DNA of 64,000 nucleotides from M3007 sp031425155 (GCA_031425155.1 JANPIV010000063.1:1-64000), one strand, 5' to 3'. Positions 45,858-55,033 are shown, counted from the first letter of the stretch. Numbers and translations are program-made. Notes: a model not told the origin generated them from the sequence alone.

Positions 45858-48164
45858 TCACAACACCTGCAACCGCGCAAACTTCAGTACAATCCTTCTC
45901 TCCGCCATGTCATCATCTTTAAAATGAATGGTGGCCACTTTGTTGTCCTTTGGCCCTTCCACACTGACGATTTTTCCCTGCCCGAATTTGAGGTGCAGCA
46001 CTGTCGCGCCGGGGATAATTTCCTCGACGGAAGAAGGCTTGAAACCGGCTGGTTCCGCTACCGGAGCCGATGATTTGGACATCGGGCGCAGGCGTGGATT
46101 GGCAAAATTGCCGGAAATGCTGGCTCTGGGTTGACCGACTGGCTGCGGCGTAGCGTTGGCGCGGGCGTTGCCGATGCCGCCTTGGAATTCATAGTGCTCG
46201 CCCCCAATTTCATCCATAAACCTGGATGGTTCGCTGGTGCGGATCTGTCCAAAACGATAACGATTCTGGGCGTAGGAAATGGTCAGAAATTCCTTGGCCC
46301 GCGTGATGGCCACGTAGAACAAACGGCGTTCCTCGTCCAGTCCGTTGGGGTCTTCCAGGGCCATGAATGAGGGAAAAAGATTCTCTTCCAAACCCGTCAC
46401 AAACACGCTGCGAAACTCCAGGCCCTTGGCGGCGTGGACGCTCATCAGCGTAATGTGGTCGCGGTCATCTTTTTTCTCGTCGGCATCGGTGAGCAGGGTG
46501 ATGGTTTGCAGGTAAGCCGCCAGCGAACGATCTACCGTAGTATCCGGCACGTCGGGGTCGGGACTGGGTATATCTATCTGATTATCCGTGAATTCGCTCA
46601 CGGCATCCAGCACGGCATTTACGTTTTCGAGGCGGCCAATACCTTCGGGACTGGTGTCGCTTTTGAGCAAATCCAGCAGGCCCGACTTGCGCAGAATATC
46701 CGAAGCGAGCAGCAGCGCGTTGTCGGTGGCGGCGCGTTTTTGCCAGTCATCCACGAGATTGCGAAAGCCCGCCAGCGATTTTTTGGCCCGGTCGGTGATG
46801 TCCAATTGTGGATGCAACATAGCCTGCCACATGGGCAGGTTGGTGGCTCCGGCCGCCTGACTGATCTTGTCCACCGTTGTGTCGCTGATACCGCGCGTGG
46901 GAAAATTGATGACCCGGCGCAGGGCTTCCTCGTCGTTGGGGTTCACCGCCAGGCGCAGATAAGCCACGAAATCCTTGACTTCTTTGCGCTGGTAAAACGA
47001 TACGCCGCCAAACACGCGATAGGGCAGATTCAGCCGACGCAGGTGTTCCTCAAATTTCCGGCTCTGCGAGTTCGTGCGATACAGCACCGCAATTTCCGTA
47101 TTCGGAATATGGTAGCGGTGTTTTTGTTCCAGAATCAGGTCGGCCACGCGACGACTTTCCTCATCATCGGTGACGCATTTGAGCAGTTTGATCTTGTGCC
47201 GATCCTCTTTGTCCGTCCAAATGGTCTTGTTCAATTGGCGGCGATTAAAAGAAATCACTTCATTGGCCGCCGACACGATGTGGTGGGTGGAACGGTAGTT
47301 TTGTTCGAGTTTAAAAGTCTTGAGGGCCGGATAATCTTTCTCAAAATCGAGGATATTATCAATGGTTGCGCCCCGAAAAGCGTAGATACTTTGCGCATCG
47401 TCGCCCACTACGAAGACGTTCTCCGGGCTATCCTTATATTTCAGCAGTTTGCGCAAAATGGCATATTGCAAAAAATTGGTATCCTGAAACTCATCTACGT
47501 GGATGTAGCGGAATTTGCGCTGGTATTTTTCCACTACATTCTCCGGGTTGTCGCGGAAAAGGCGATAGAGTTGGAAAAGCAGATCGTCGAAGTCCATCGC
47601 GCCGGAGCGTTGGCAGCGGGCAATGTATTTTTCATAAATATCCACCAGATACGGGCGACGCGCCACCCGATCCTGTTGCATCATATCGGCATTGTCGCGA
47701 TAACCTTTCGGCGACATTAAGTTGCTCTTAGCCAATGAAATACGCGACCGGATCGCGGAGGCATTGTAGGCATTGGGATCCAGATTCATCTCTTTGATGA
47801 TGGACCGCAGCAGGCTCATCGTATCATCGGTATCATAAATGGAAAAGGAAGCAGGAAAGCCAATTTTGGTGGCTTCGGCGCGTAAAATGCGCGCAAAAAT
47901 GGAGTGAAAAGTACCCGCCCACACCGATTGGGCCCGTTCGCCGACTACTTTGACGATGCGTTCCTTCATCTCTTTGGCCGACTTATTGGTGAAGGTCAGC
48001 GTGAGAATTTCCCACGGCGGGACGTTGTTTTGCAGCAGATAAGCGATGCGATAAGTCAGCACCCGCGTCTTGCCGGAGCCCGGCCCGGCGATGACCAATA
48101 CCGGCCCCTCGGTGGTGGTGACGGCAGCGCGTTGCACCGGATTGAGTTCGTCGAGATAGTTCAT
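45858..48164 (-). CDS. UvrD/PcrA-type DNA helicase
   Basis: A 768-residue superfamily 1A helicase for nucleotide excision repair and removal of RecA filaments. All motifs are present: Walker A AGPGSGKT, DEFQDTN, VGDDAQSIYAFRGA, QNYRST, the LMSVHAAKGLEF region and EERRLFYVAITRAKE. The C-terminus has a Pro/Ala-rich linker and a short Tudor-like end (HLKFGQGKIVSVEG) as in PcrA. No separate symbol is assigned because UvrD, PcrA and Rep cannot be separated securely by eye. Confidence 0.95.
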   Translation of the reverse strand: MNYLDELNPVQRAAVTTTEGPVLVIAGPGSGKTRVLTYRIAYLLQNNVPPWEILTLTFTNKSAKEMKERIVKVVGERAQSVWAGTFHSIFARILRAEATKIGFPASFSIYDTDDTMSLLRSIIKEMNLDPNAYNASAIRSRISLAKSNLMSPKGYRDNADMMQQDRVARRPYLVDIYEKYIARCQRSGAMDFDDLLFQLYRLFRDNPENVVEKYQRKFRYIHVDEFQDTNFLQYAILRKLLKYKDSPENVFVVGDDAQSIYAFRGATIDNILDFEKDYPALKTFKLEQNYRSTHHIVSAANEVISFNRRQLNKTIWTDKEDRHKIKLLKCVTDDEESRRVADLILEQKHRYHIPNTEIAVLYRTNSQSRKFEEHLRRLNLPYRVFGGVSFYQRKEVKDFVAYLRLAVNPNDEEALRRVINFPTRGISDTTVDKISQAAGATNLPMWQAMLHPQLDITDRAKKSLAGFRNLVDDWQKRAATDNALLLASDILRKSGLLDLLKSDTSPEGIGRLENVNAVLDAVSEFTDNQIDIPSPDPDVPDTTVDRSLAAYLQTITLLTDADEKKDDRDHITLMSVHAAKGLEFRSVFVTGLEENLFPSFMALEDPNGLDEERRLFYVAITRAKEFLTISYAQNRYRFGQIRTSEPSRFMDEIGGEHYEFQGGIGNARANATPQPVGQPRASISGNFANPRLRPMSKSSAPVAEPAGFKPSSVEEIIPGATVLHLKFGQGKIVSVEGPKDNKVATIHFKDDDMAERRIVLKFARLQVL

Positions 48165-48506
48165 GTAGATGAATGTGCTAATTTGCTAATGTGTCAATCC
48201 CGATCAAAGATGCGGGACAAATAGTGCTAAACCCAGCACCCTGCCTCAAAAATGCTTCACTATTTGCTGCAAATTGCTTTTTAAAAATTCTATTACCGGC
48301 AAAAGTAGATGGTTCGGCTGGAATATACAGGTTTTAAATAAAATGTTTATAAAAAAACAACATAAATAATTTTAAAAAGTGTCTTAAAACATATAAGGGG
48401 TTTGATAACACAAAAGGCACAGAAGAAACACAAAAGGATTTTGAACAGACTTTGGAAAACGCCCTATTTTTGGGCAAAATTCTCGCCTTCTACCCGCTAT
48501 CCCCGT
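48165..48506. other. Intergenic region, 342 bp
   Basis: An AT-rich stretch between the divergent helicase gene and the 48507 gene. It holds an ATGTGCTAATTTGCTAATGTG-like degenerate repeat beside the helicase start, an ACACAAAAGGCACAG unit at 48410, and the promoter candidate at 48440-48472. Confidence 0.6.
48440..48472 (+). promoter_or_regulatory. Candidate promoter for the 48507 gene
   Basis: TTTG at 48440-48443 and TATTTTTG at 48465-48472 are 21 bases apart, matching the Bacteroidota consensus in both boxes. A transcript would start near 48479, which excludes the upstream ATG at 48402 and supports the start at 48507. Confidence 0.5.
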
Positions 48507-49325
48507 ATGCAAGAAAATCCCACGCCCGAACTGACTCCTGAAGAACAACTCCGTGCCGACAATGAGATCAAAGCCCTTAGCCTCGAGCTCACTTACGGCG
48601 CGAGGACCCACATCAGCGACGATGCGCCGCCTGAACTCATCAGTGAATGGCTCAAAAACGTGGCGGCCTTCGAAGCCCAGCACCAGGATGTTCCCAAGAT
48701 CACGGTGTACGACCGCATTGGGCGACCGCCTTTTGCTACACCGGATTTGCTGGAAGCCACTACTCTGCCTGGCGAAATCGAACGCCTGAATAAGATACTC
48801 GCAGACCATGGGCTGATGGTTTTGCAACCTGAGTATGCGGACGATGAGAAGTTTTACCAGTTTATGGTCACTGAACTTTTCGCCCATGAAGTCCCGGATA
48901 TGCACCTACCAGAGATGGTAACGGTGATTGATTACGAAGAATTTCATCCGAATCACCCCGAAGTCATTCGCGTCAATGCCAGCGAATTCCTGCTCGACCT
49001 GCTCAATCTCGGCAGGCCTTACGCGGGTCTTTGGCTCAGCGAAAACCTGCGCGACGACGTTGATACCATCACCAAAGACCAGGCCTTGCAGACCATTCAG
49101 TTATTCCGCGACCGCTATCGGGAGATCAAACCGATTGGTTTTGCACCCGAGGAAGTTCTCAACACGGAGCATGGTACGCACCTGATGTTTGGGGTCTGCT
49201 GGGAAGGACAACCCGCCGACGGTGGCCAACCCGAACGCCACGAGGGCCTGGGCGTGATCCAGATGGGTTATGAGGACAAAGAATGGCTGGTGCAGGGGGT
49301 GCAGATGCCGGGGTTTAAATTTTAA
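48507..49325 (+). CDS. Hypothetical protein, 272 residues
   Basis: I do not recognise this protein. It is acidic and soluble with no signal peptide or membrane segment. The start at 48507 (MQENPTPELTPEEQ) fits the promoter just upstream. Conserved-looking blocks are LSLELTYGARTH, PKITVYDRIGRPPF, HLPEMVTVIDYEEFHPNHP and a C-terminal strand-rich part (THLMFGVCWEGQ, VIQMGYEDKEWLVQGVQMPGF). The order helix-rich then beta suggests two domains. It ends 15 bases from the converging ald stop. Confidence 0.65.
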   Translation: MQENPTPELTPEEQLRADNEIKALSLELTYGARTHISDDAPPELISEWLKNVAAFEAQHQDVPKITVYDRIGRPPFATPDLLEATTLPGEIERLNKILADHGLMVLQPEYADDEKFYQFMVTELFAHEVPDMHLPEMVTVIDYEEFHPNHPEVIRVNASEFLLDLLNLGRPYAGLWLSENLRDDVDTITKDQALQTIQLFRDRYREIKPIGFAPEEVLNTEHGTHLMFGVCWEGQPADGGQPERHEGLGVIQMGYEDKEWLVQGVQMPGFKF

Positions 49326-49340
49326 AGAGAGGGTCTTTTC

Positions 49341-50537
49341 TCAAAAATCCGACGTAATCAACAAATCCAGATCTGTGCTTTTCAGATTGAACCGCTGACC
49401 GATATGGGCATTCGTCAGGCAGCCCTTGTAAGTATAGACGCCATTGCGCAGCCCTTCATGGGCTATGATGAGTGATAAAATGCCGCCGCTTTCTGCTTTG
49501 AGCAACAGCGAAGTAAGGATGTTACTGATGGCATCCGAAGCGGTGCGGGCCACGCGGGAAGGGATATTGGGCACACAATAATGCGTCACACCGTGCTTCA
49601 CGAAGGTAGGCGCATCGTGGGTCGTGGCTTTGGAAGTTTCAAAACAGCCGCCCTGGTCAATGCTCACGTCCACGATGACCGAGCCGGGTTTCATGCGCTG
49701 TACGATGTCTTCTGAGACCATCATTGGGGAGTTGGCGTGCGCCGAATGAATGGCCCCGATAGCCACGTCGGCGGTGAGCAGTTCTTCGCGCAGGTGAATC
49801 GGATTCACCACCGAAGTGTGGAGGGGCCGTCCCACGCGCGTCTGTAACTGCATGAGTTTGTAAACGTTATTATCAAAAATGCGCACTTCCGCACCCAGGC
49901 CTAAGGCAGTCCGGGTGGCAAATTCCGCCGCGATGCCCGCCCCCAAAATGATGACCTTGGCGGGTGGCACTCCGGCAATACCACCGAGCAACACGCCTTG
50001 TCCGCCCCGGTTGGTGGCCAGCAAATCTGCGGCAATCAGGATAGCACTGATGCCCGCAATTTCGCTCATCACATGCACGATGGGGAAAGAACCCGTTTCG
50101 TCGTCGCGGATGTACTCCATAGCCAGCGCGATCACCCGTTTTTTCTGCAATTTGGTGATGTATTCCGGCCCCAGCAGCGGCAGATGGATCGGGGAAATAA
50201 CGACCTGATTGGGTCGCATCAGGTCAATTTCTTCCAATGTGAGGGGAGCCGCTTTCAGCAATAAATCAGCGCGAAACACCTCGTCGCGACTGTAAGCGAT
50301 GGTGGCCCCCGCCTCCGAATAGTTCAGGTCGCTGAATTTTGAGTTGTCGCCGGCACCACTTTCCACCACGATCTGGTGACCATGCGCGGCCAGGGTAGCG
50401 ACCGAATGCGGCACCAAAGCCACCCGATTTTCCTGCAAAGTAGTCTCCTTGGGAATGCCAATAAACAGCCGCTGATGCCGGACGGGAACTTCCAGCATTT
50501 CGGTTTGGGTAGTTGGCAAAGACAGAGTCTCCATCAT
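49341..50537 (-). CDS. ald: Alanine dehydrogenase
   Basis: NAD-dependent oxidative deamination of L-alanine to pyruvate (398 residues; family length about 370-400). The N-terminal domain has GIPKETTLQENRVALVP, the nucleotide-binding motif is ILGAGIAAEFATRTALGLGA, and VIVDVSIDQGGCFETSKATTH then HYCVPNIPSRVARTASDAIS are characteristic. The active-site Lys/His arrangement of the family is consistent. The first about 24 residues before RLFIGIPKE are an extension. Pyridine nucleotide transhydrogenase alpha is related, but length and signature favour Ald. Confidence 0.88.
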   Translation of the reverse strand: MMETLSLPTTQTEMLEVPVRHQRLFIGIPKETTLQENRVALVPHSVATLAAHGHQIVVESGAGDNSKFSDLNYSEAGATIAYSRDEVFRADLLLKAAPLTLEEIDLMRPNQVVISPIHLPLLGPEYITKLQKKRVIALAMEYIRDDETGSFPIVHVMSEIAGISAILIAADLLATNRGGQGVLLGGIAGVPPAKVIILGAGIAAEFATRTALGLGAEVRIFDNNVYKLMQLQTRVGRPLHTSVVNPIHLREELLTADVAIGAIHSAHANSPMMVSEDIVQRMKPGSVIVDVSIDQGGCFETSKATTHDAPTFVKHGVTHYCVPNIPSRVARTASDAISNILTSLLLKAESGGILSLIIAHEGLRNGVYTYKGCLTNAHIGQRFNLKSTDLDLLITSDF

Positions 50538-50637
50538 AAGTAGTTGATTTAGAAGGTTTAGGTGGGATTGAGAAGTTGAGAAAAAGGTTGAGGAGTTGAG
50601 AAAATCCTACTTAGGCTATGGCGGGCGAGGGGAAAAA

Positions 50638-51069
50638 TTACAAAACGATCAATCGGCGCGCATCCGGCCCCACGACTTCCAGTTGAATTTTTACCGCATC
50701 CGCTGGCAGCAGGTTTTCTATCAATTGCGGCCATTCAATGCAGCACCACCAGGGGTCGTACAGCAAATCTTCGATGCCAATATCCAATGCCTCCTGGACC
50801 GACTGCAGCCGATAAAGATCCAAGTGGTGAAACAAGGCCAGTTCGCCGTTTTCCAGGGGATACGAATATTGGTTGATCAGCGAAAAAGTCGGGCTGGCGG
50901 TATTTCCCGTGACGCCCAGATATTGACAAAAAGCCTTGACCAAAGTGGTTTTACCCGCGCCCATGTCGCCATAAAGGGCGATTTTGCGCCGACCAGCCAA
51001 AGCCTCCATCAACCACGGCAGCCCTTTGGTTGGCCATTCCGCCACCGAACCGATCATCAGGTTGTTCAT
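50638..51069 (-). CDS. tsaE: tRNA threonylcarbamoyladenosine biosynthesis ATPase TsaE
   Basis: ATPase of the complex that forms t6A37 in ANN-decoding tRNAs. I start at the ATG at 51069 (MNNLMIGSVAEWP), 143 residues; the seven codons of the longer frame (from 51090) translate a TTCATAGTGCATAATTCATCG-type repeat. Walker A is GDMGAGKTTLVKAF, and SPTFSLINQY, HHLDLYRLQ and IEWPQLIENLLP are standard family blocks. It is transcribed in the same direction as ald, 100 bases upstream. Confidence 0.95.
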   Translation of the reverse strand: MNNLMIGSVAEWPTKGLPWLMEALAGRRKIALYGDMGAGKTTLVKAFCQYLGVTGNTASPTFSLINQYSYPLENGELALFHHLDLYRLQSVQEALDIGIEDLLYDPWWCCIEWPQLIENLLPADAVKIQLEVVGPDARRLIVL

Positions 51070-51267
51070 AGTGCATAATTCATCGTTCATACTGCTTTAA
51101 AACCTTTCGCAAAGTTACCACGGTTTTTGACAATCGGATTTGGATTGAAAACCCGTATTTCGTGCAATTTTTCAGGTTGATAGCCTGATTCAAAGGAGAA
51201 GGCGGACCCAAAATGTTGATTATCAACCTTTTCATAAACTTTATCAACTTTTATCAACGCTTACTAA

Positions 51268-53787
51268 GTGACCTACTCGATCACCGATATTCAGCGCATC
51301 ATCGGGGCGCAATGGCTGCAAAAGACCTGGCCGGACGCTCCGGTGGAGCAATTATTACTCGATAGCCGCCAGGTAACCGCCGCCGGAGCCGCCCTGTTTT
51401 TTGCCTTGCCGGGCCAGCGCCACGATGGACATCGTTACCTCCATGATGCTTACCGCAGTGGCGTGCGCCAGTTCGTGGTGTCGCAATCCATTGAATTACA
51501 GGCCCTTCCGCAGGCCAATGTGTTACAAGTACCCGACACGCTGGTCACCCTGCAAGCCTTGGCTGCTGCGCACCGGGCACGGTTTCAGATTCCAGTGATA
51601 GGCATTGGCGGCAGCAACGGCAAGACCATCGTAAAAGAGTGGCTGTACCAGATTCTGGCCCCAGATTTCAATATTGTACGCAGTCCGAAAAGTTACAATT
51701 CGCAGGTAGGGGTGCCGCTTTCGGTGTGGCAATTGCAAGCGGCGCATACATTGGCGCTGTTCGAGGCGGGCATTTCCCAACCGGGAGAAATGGCGCGGCT
51801 GGCCAAAATTATTCAGCCCACGATTGGCATTTTTACCACCATTGGCCCGGCGCACCGCGAGGGTTTTTCTTCCAAACTGGAAAAACTGGCCGAAAAAATG
51901 CACCTTTTCGACACTGCTGAAGTGCTGGTGTATTGCGCCGACGAAACCGAAATAGCCGCCGCCGCGCAAAAATGGGCTGCCACCACCGCGCCGGATGGAC
52001 AAAAACCAAGACGTACTCTTTCATGGTCGAAAAACGGCCAACCCGCTGATTTTCAAGTAACTAATATCGAAATCCAACCCGACGGTTTCACCCAAATCAG
52101 TATCAATCTTGCCCCCAATCCCAGTCATTCATCATTCATCATTCATCATTCTTTTCGCATTCCCTTCCAAGACGCTGCTTCCATCGAAAATGCCATCCAT
52201 TGCTGGGTGGTCGCTCATTTGCTTGGTACGCCGGTGGAGCAGATTGCCGCCCGTATGGAACTCCTGGAACCCGTGGAAATGCGGCTCGAAATGAAAAGCG
52301 CCATTCGGCAGAGTACCCTTATCAATGATGCCTATAATAATGACCTGGCTTCCCTGCGCATCGCCCTGACTTTTGCCGCGCAGCAAGCCCGTGGCCGCCG
52401 CCTGACCCTGATTTTATCGGACATTTTGCAAGGCGGACGAAATACCGAAAAACTCTATCGGGAAGTGGCGGCCCTGATAGTGGAACAGCACGTGGGGCGA
52501 TTGATTGGCATTGGCACCGACATCCTGCGACTGCGCGAACAGTTGCCACGCGATTTTGACAGTAGTTTTTACCCGACGACCACTTCGTTTTTAGAGAATA
52601 TTACCGCCCATATTTTTCAGGATGAACTGATTTTGCTGAAAGGAGCGCGCCCTTTTGCTTTCGAGCGCATTGCCCGGCGACTGGAACATAAGGCCCACCA
52701 GACGCGATTGGAAGTGAACCTGACGGCGATGGTGCATAACCTGAATGTGTATAATCGCCTGCTGCGCCCCGGCGTAAAAATGATGGTGATGGTGAAAGCC
52801 GCCGGTTATGGCAGCGGCGCGGCAGAGGTGGCGAAACTCCTGGAATTCCATCAAGTGGACTATCTCGGGGTGGCGTATGCGGATGAGGGCATTGAACTGC
52901 GCCAGGCGGGGGTGAAACTGCCCATTTTGGTGCTCAATCCAGAGCCAGCCACTTTTGACGCGCTGTATCGTCACCGGCTCGAGCCGGAAGTATATAGCCT
53001 AGCCCAATTAGACGAACTGATTCGTTTTGCGGGAGCGGGCAAATCGCTGGCCATTCACCTTAAACTGGACACCGGAATGCACCGGCTGGGCTTCGAGCCC
53101 AAAGATGTGCCGCTGCTGGTCGAGCGGTTGCAGGCGCATCCGCAGTTGCGGGTACAGTCGGTTTTTTCCCATTTGGCGGCCAGCGATGCAGCGGCCCATG
53201 ATGCTTTCACCCGGCAACAGGCCACGGCTTTTTCCACGATGTATGCCGATATTCAAACGGCATTGGGTTACGCCCCGCTGCGGCATTTGGTGAATACGGG
53301 CGGTATTCATCGTTGGCCCGACCTGCATTTTGATATGGTGCGGCTGGGTATTGGATTGTATGGCATTGATTCGAGCGGTTTGCAGGCACAATTGCGGGTG
53401 GTCAATACGCTGAAAGCCACGGTCAGTCAGATCAAAACGGTGGAAGTGGGCGACACGGTGGGCTATAACCGCAACGGCCCGGTGCTGCGTCCTACACGCA
53501 TTGCGACGATCAGTATTGGCTACGCGGACGGGCTCCTGCGGCTGGCGGGCAGCGGGCAATATGCCGTAGGGATTCGGGGGAAAAATGCGCCGACCATTGG
53601 CAATGTCTGCATGGATATGACGATGGTGGATGTGACCGATATTCCGGCAGTGCAGGAAGGCGACGAGGTGGAGGTCTTTGGGGAGCAGCAGCCGGTACAG
53701 GTATTGGCTAAATGCCTGCAAACCATTGTCTATGAGGTGTTTACCAATATTTCGGAGCGAGTGAAACGGGTGTATTGGCAGGAATAG
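51268..53787 (+). CDS. murF/alr: Bifunctional MurF ligase / alanine racemase
   Basis: An 839-residue fusion typical of Bacteroidota. Residues about 1-455 are MurF, adding D-Ala-D-Ala to UDP-MurNAc-tripeptide: the ATP motif GGSNGKTIVKEW and NDAYNNDLASL are present. Residues about 470-839 are Alr, which makes D-alanine with PLP; the PLP Lys is in MVKAAGYGSG and the second catalytic Tyr region is GYNRNGPVLRP. The start is a GTG (51268). Within MurF, at 52123-52154, an ATTCATCATTC-type repeat encodes about ten extra residues (HSSFIIHHSF), the same sequence style as nearby spacers. Pairing racemase and ligase gives direct supply of D-Ala. Confidence 0.96.
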   Translation: MTYSITDIQRIIGAQWLQKTWPDAPVEQLLLDSRQVTAAGAALFFALPGQRHDGHRYLHDAYRSGVRQFVVSQSIELQALPQANVLQVPDTLVTLQALAAAHRARFQIPVIGIGGSNGKTIVKEWLYQILAPDFNIVRSPKSYNSQVGVPLSVWQLQAAHTLALFEAGISQPGEMARLAKIIQPTIGIFTTIGPAHREGFSSKLEKLAEKMHLFDTAEVLVYCADETEIAAAAQKWAATTAPDGQKPRRTLSWSKNGQPADFQVTNIEIQPDGFTQISINLAPNPSHSSFIIHHSFRIPFQDAASIENAIHCWVVAHLLGTPVEQIAARMELLEPVEMRLEMKSAIRQSTLINDAYNNDLASLRIALTFAAQQARGRRLTLILSDILQGGRNTEKLYREVAALIVEQHVGRLIGIGTDILRLREQLPRDFDSSFYPTTTSFLENITAHIFQDELILLKGARPFAFERIARRLEHKAHQTRLEVNLTAMVHNLNVYNRLLRPGVKMMVMVKAAGYGSGAAEVAKLLEFHQVDYLGVAYADEGIELRQAGVKLPILVLNPEPATFDALYRHRLEPEVYSLAQLDELIRFAGAGKSLAIHLKLDTGMHRLGFEPKDVPLLVERLQAHPQLRVQSVFSHLAASDAAAHDAFTRQQATAFSTMYADIQTALGYAPLRHLVNTGGIHRWPDLHFDMVRLGIGLYGIDSSGLQAQLRVVNTLKATVSQIKTVEVGDTVGYNRNGPVLRPTRIATISIGYADGLLRLAGSGQYAVGIRGKNAPTIGNVCMDMTMVDVTDIPAVQEGDEVEVFGEQQPVQVLAKCLQTIVYEVFTNISERVKRVYWQE

Positions 53788-53877
53788 AATGATGAATGAA
53801 TAATGATGAATGTGGTCAATGGGATGAATGTGGACAATGTGAATAAATGTGGCCAATGGGTTTTGCTGGGAAATTCG

Positions 53878-53906
53878 TTTGTTTTTGGGAATTAATTTTA
53901 TCTTTG
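53878..53906 (+). promoter_or_regulatory. Candidate tRNA promoter
   Basis: TTTG at 53878-53881 and TATCTTTG at 53899-53906 are 17 bases apart, slightly short of consensus, but the -7 box is exact. The tRNA starts at 53950. Confidence 0.5.
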
Positions 53907-53949
53907 CGCCGTTCACCCTCCTATGCGCTACGCGTTTTGGCGGGCGAGA

Positions 53950-54023
53950 GGGCTTGTAGCTCAGGTGGTTAGAGCGGCTGACTCATAATCAGATGGTCGC
54001 GGGTTCAATTCCTGCCAGGCCCA
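53950..54023 (+). tRNA. tRNA with CAT anticodon (Met or lysidine-type Ile)
   Basis: A full cloverleaf can be drawn: acceptor GGGCTTG with CAGGCCC, D-arm GCTC/GAGC, anticodon stem GCTGA/TCAGA (first pair G-A is unpaired), loop CTCATAA with anticodon CAT at 53984-53986, T-arm GCGGG/CCTGC around TTCAATT. The CCA end is not encoded. CAT anticodon tRNAs include elongator Met and the Ile type modified by TilS; the sequence is not decisive by eye. It lies alone, between a good promoter and a terminator. Confidence 0.95.
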
Positions 54024-54034
54024 CCTTGATTTTC

Positions 54035-54074
54035 AACGACTTATGTAGCCTTGCGCTGCATAAGTCGTTTTTAT
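54035..54074 (+). terminator. Terminator after the tRNA
   Basis: AACGACTTATG at 54035-54045 pairs perfectly with CATAAGTCGTT at 54059-54069, with further AGC/GCT pairing in the loop, followed by T-rich sequence. Confidence 0.85.
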
Positions 54075-54299
54075 TTGCATGCAAATTTATTTTTTAGCCG
54101 GGCTATTAAACCCATTATTCGCATAATTAGTCTGTAAACATTTTCTTGGGCAAAGGGGTAGAGACCGGTCAAAAAATCACTATCTTTAGAGTTCAGGGCC
54201 TTTGTCTCTTCATTCATTTGGCCTAAAATCAAGGCTTGAATTTCTCGCAATGCTATGTGGGTACCAGTTTCATTTTACCCAAATCGTGGCTGATTAGGA
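54075..54299. other. Non-coding stretch, no gene recognised
   Basis: Between the tRNA terminator and the IS66 remnant. I see no supported gene, RNA or repeat here; it may be eroded element sequence. Confidence 0.5.
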
Positions 54300-54692
54300 T
54301 ACCTGGCGTAGGGAGTACCAGCACATCTGCCAACAGGCCGATGCCCAGGAACCACCACCCGTAAAAGGGGAAAGCCCAAAAAGACAAACGGGCGAAATCT
54401 ATTGGAATGTCTGGTCAAGTACCAAAACGCTGTACTCGCTTTTGCCTTCCACCAACATGTGCCCTTCACCAACAACCAGGCCGAGCGGAACATCCGATGC
54501 CTCAAAACCGAACAGAAAGTCGCTACCTCGTTCAGAACTTTCACCGGTGCCCTAATAATATCCCATATCCAGTCCTGTGTCTCTACCCTCAGAATACATG
54601 CAATGAATGTTTGGCAAAATCTCATTGATATTTTTCACCACAAAACATCGCCGTTATCCCTGACTAAGTTTTACGAAAATTCAATGTTTTGA
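54300..54692 (+). pseudogene. Decayed IS66-family transposase fragment (3' end)
   Basis: The frame from about 54366 to 54692 reads GKPKKTNGRNLLECLVKYQN and then FHQHVPFTNNQAERNIRCLK, TEQKVATSFRTFTGA and STLRIHAMNVWQNL, the C-terminal region of IS66 transposases including the NNQAER segment with its catalytic Glu. Just upstream, EYQHICQQADAQEPPPV continues the same protein in another frame, so there is a frameshift near 54365. The N-terminal two thirds and both element ends are absent. Confidence 0.85.
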
Positions 54693-54865
54693 AAAAAAAA
54701 GAGGCGTGAAAAAGAATTTTTTTTCAACAAAACGCGTTCTATGAGGGTATTTTTAAGTACAAAATCAGGCGAAAAAGGTCTGAACAAGCGAATAAATATG
54801 AAAAGTCATCATTTTATGACGATTTATCATAAAATAAGTTTTTCAACAAATTCGTTTTTTTGTTC

Positions 54866-54896
54866 TTTGCAGGGGAGACGAGGTGCTGCACTTTTG
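54866..54896 (+). promoter_or_regulatory. Promoter for small RNA copy 1
   Basis: TTTG (54866-54869) and CACTTTTG (54889-54896) are exactly 19 bases apart, the Bacteroidota spacing; the -7 box differs from consensus only in its first base. A transcript would start near 54902, at the 5' edge of the RNA stem. Confidence 0.6.
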
Positions 54897-54900
54897 TATC

Positions 54901-55025
54901 ATCAATAACGAACAACGACGGCGCAGCGAGACAGACGGAGATTATTGATACTCAATTCTGAAACTTTTCATGAGATTATATACGGGAAACCGGCGCGGTG
55001 CAAACGAGCACCGCGCTTTTTTTTT
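54901..55025 (+). ncRNA. Putative small structured RNA, copy 1
   Basis: About 125 bases. The 5' stem is ATCAATAA (54901-54908) with TTATTGAT (54942-54949) around a 33-base loop. It is followed by a region almost identical to copy 2 (CAATTCTGAA, TTTTCATGAGATTATATA, a short CGG-GAAA-CCG hairpin) and a terminator hairpin GCGCGGTGC/GCACCGCGC (54993-55016) with nine T. The promoter lies directly upstream. An 18-codon AUG frame in the conserved part (MRLYTGNRRGANEHRAFF) is present in both copies, but the conserved stem argues for RNA function. No name is assigned. Confidence 0.7.
54993..55025 (+). terminator. Terminator of small RNA copy 1
   Basis: A 9-bp GC-rich stem GCGCGGTGC/GCACCGCGC around an AAACGA loop, followed by nine T. 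Confidence 0.9.
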
Positions 55026-55033
55026 GCCCAAAA

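Noticed and set aside
46434..47720. 428-residue frame antisense to the helicase
   Set aside because: Shadow of the UvrD/PcrA gene, no motifs of its own.
53008..53916. 302-residue minus-strand frame over the Alr domain
   Set aside because: Shadow of murF-alr; His-rich low-quality sequence without a family.
54970..55025. Leader peptide MRLYTGNRRGANEHRAFF as a regulatory coding gene
   Set aside because: It lies within the conserved RNA and terminator; no downstream biosynthetic gene on the plus strand would be controlled by attenuation.
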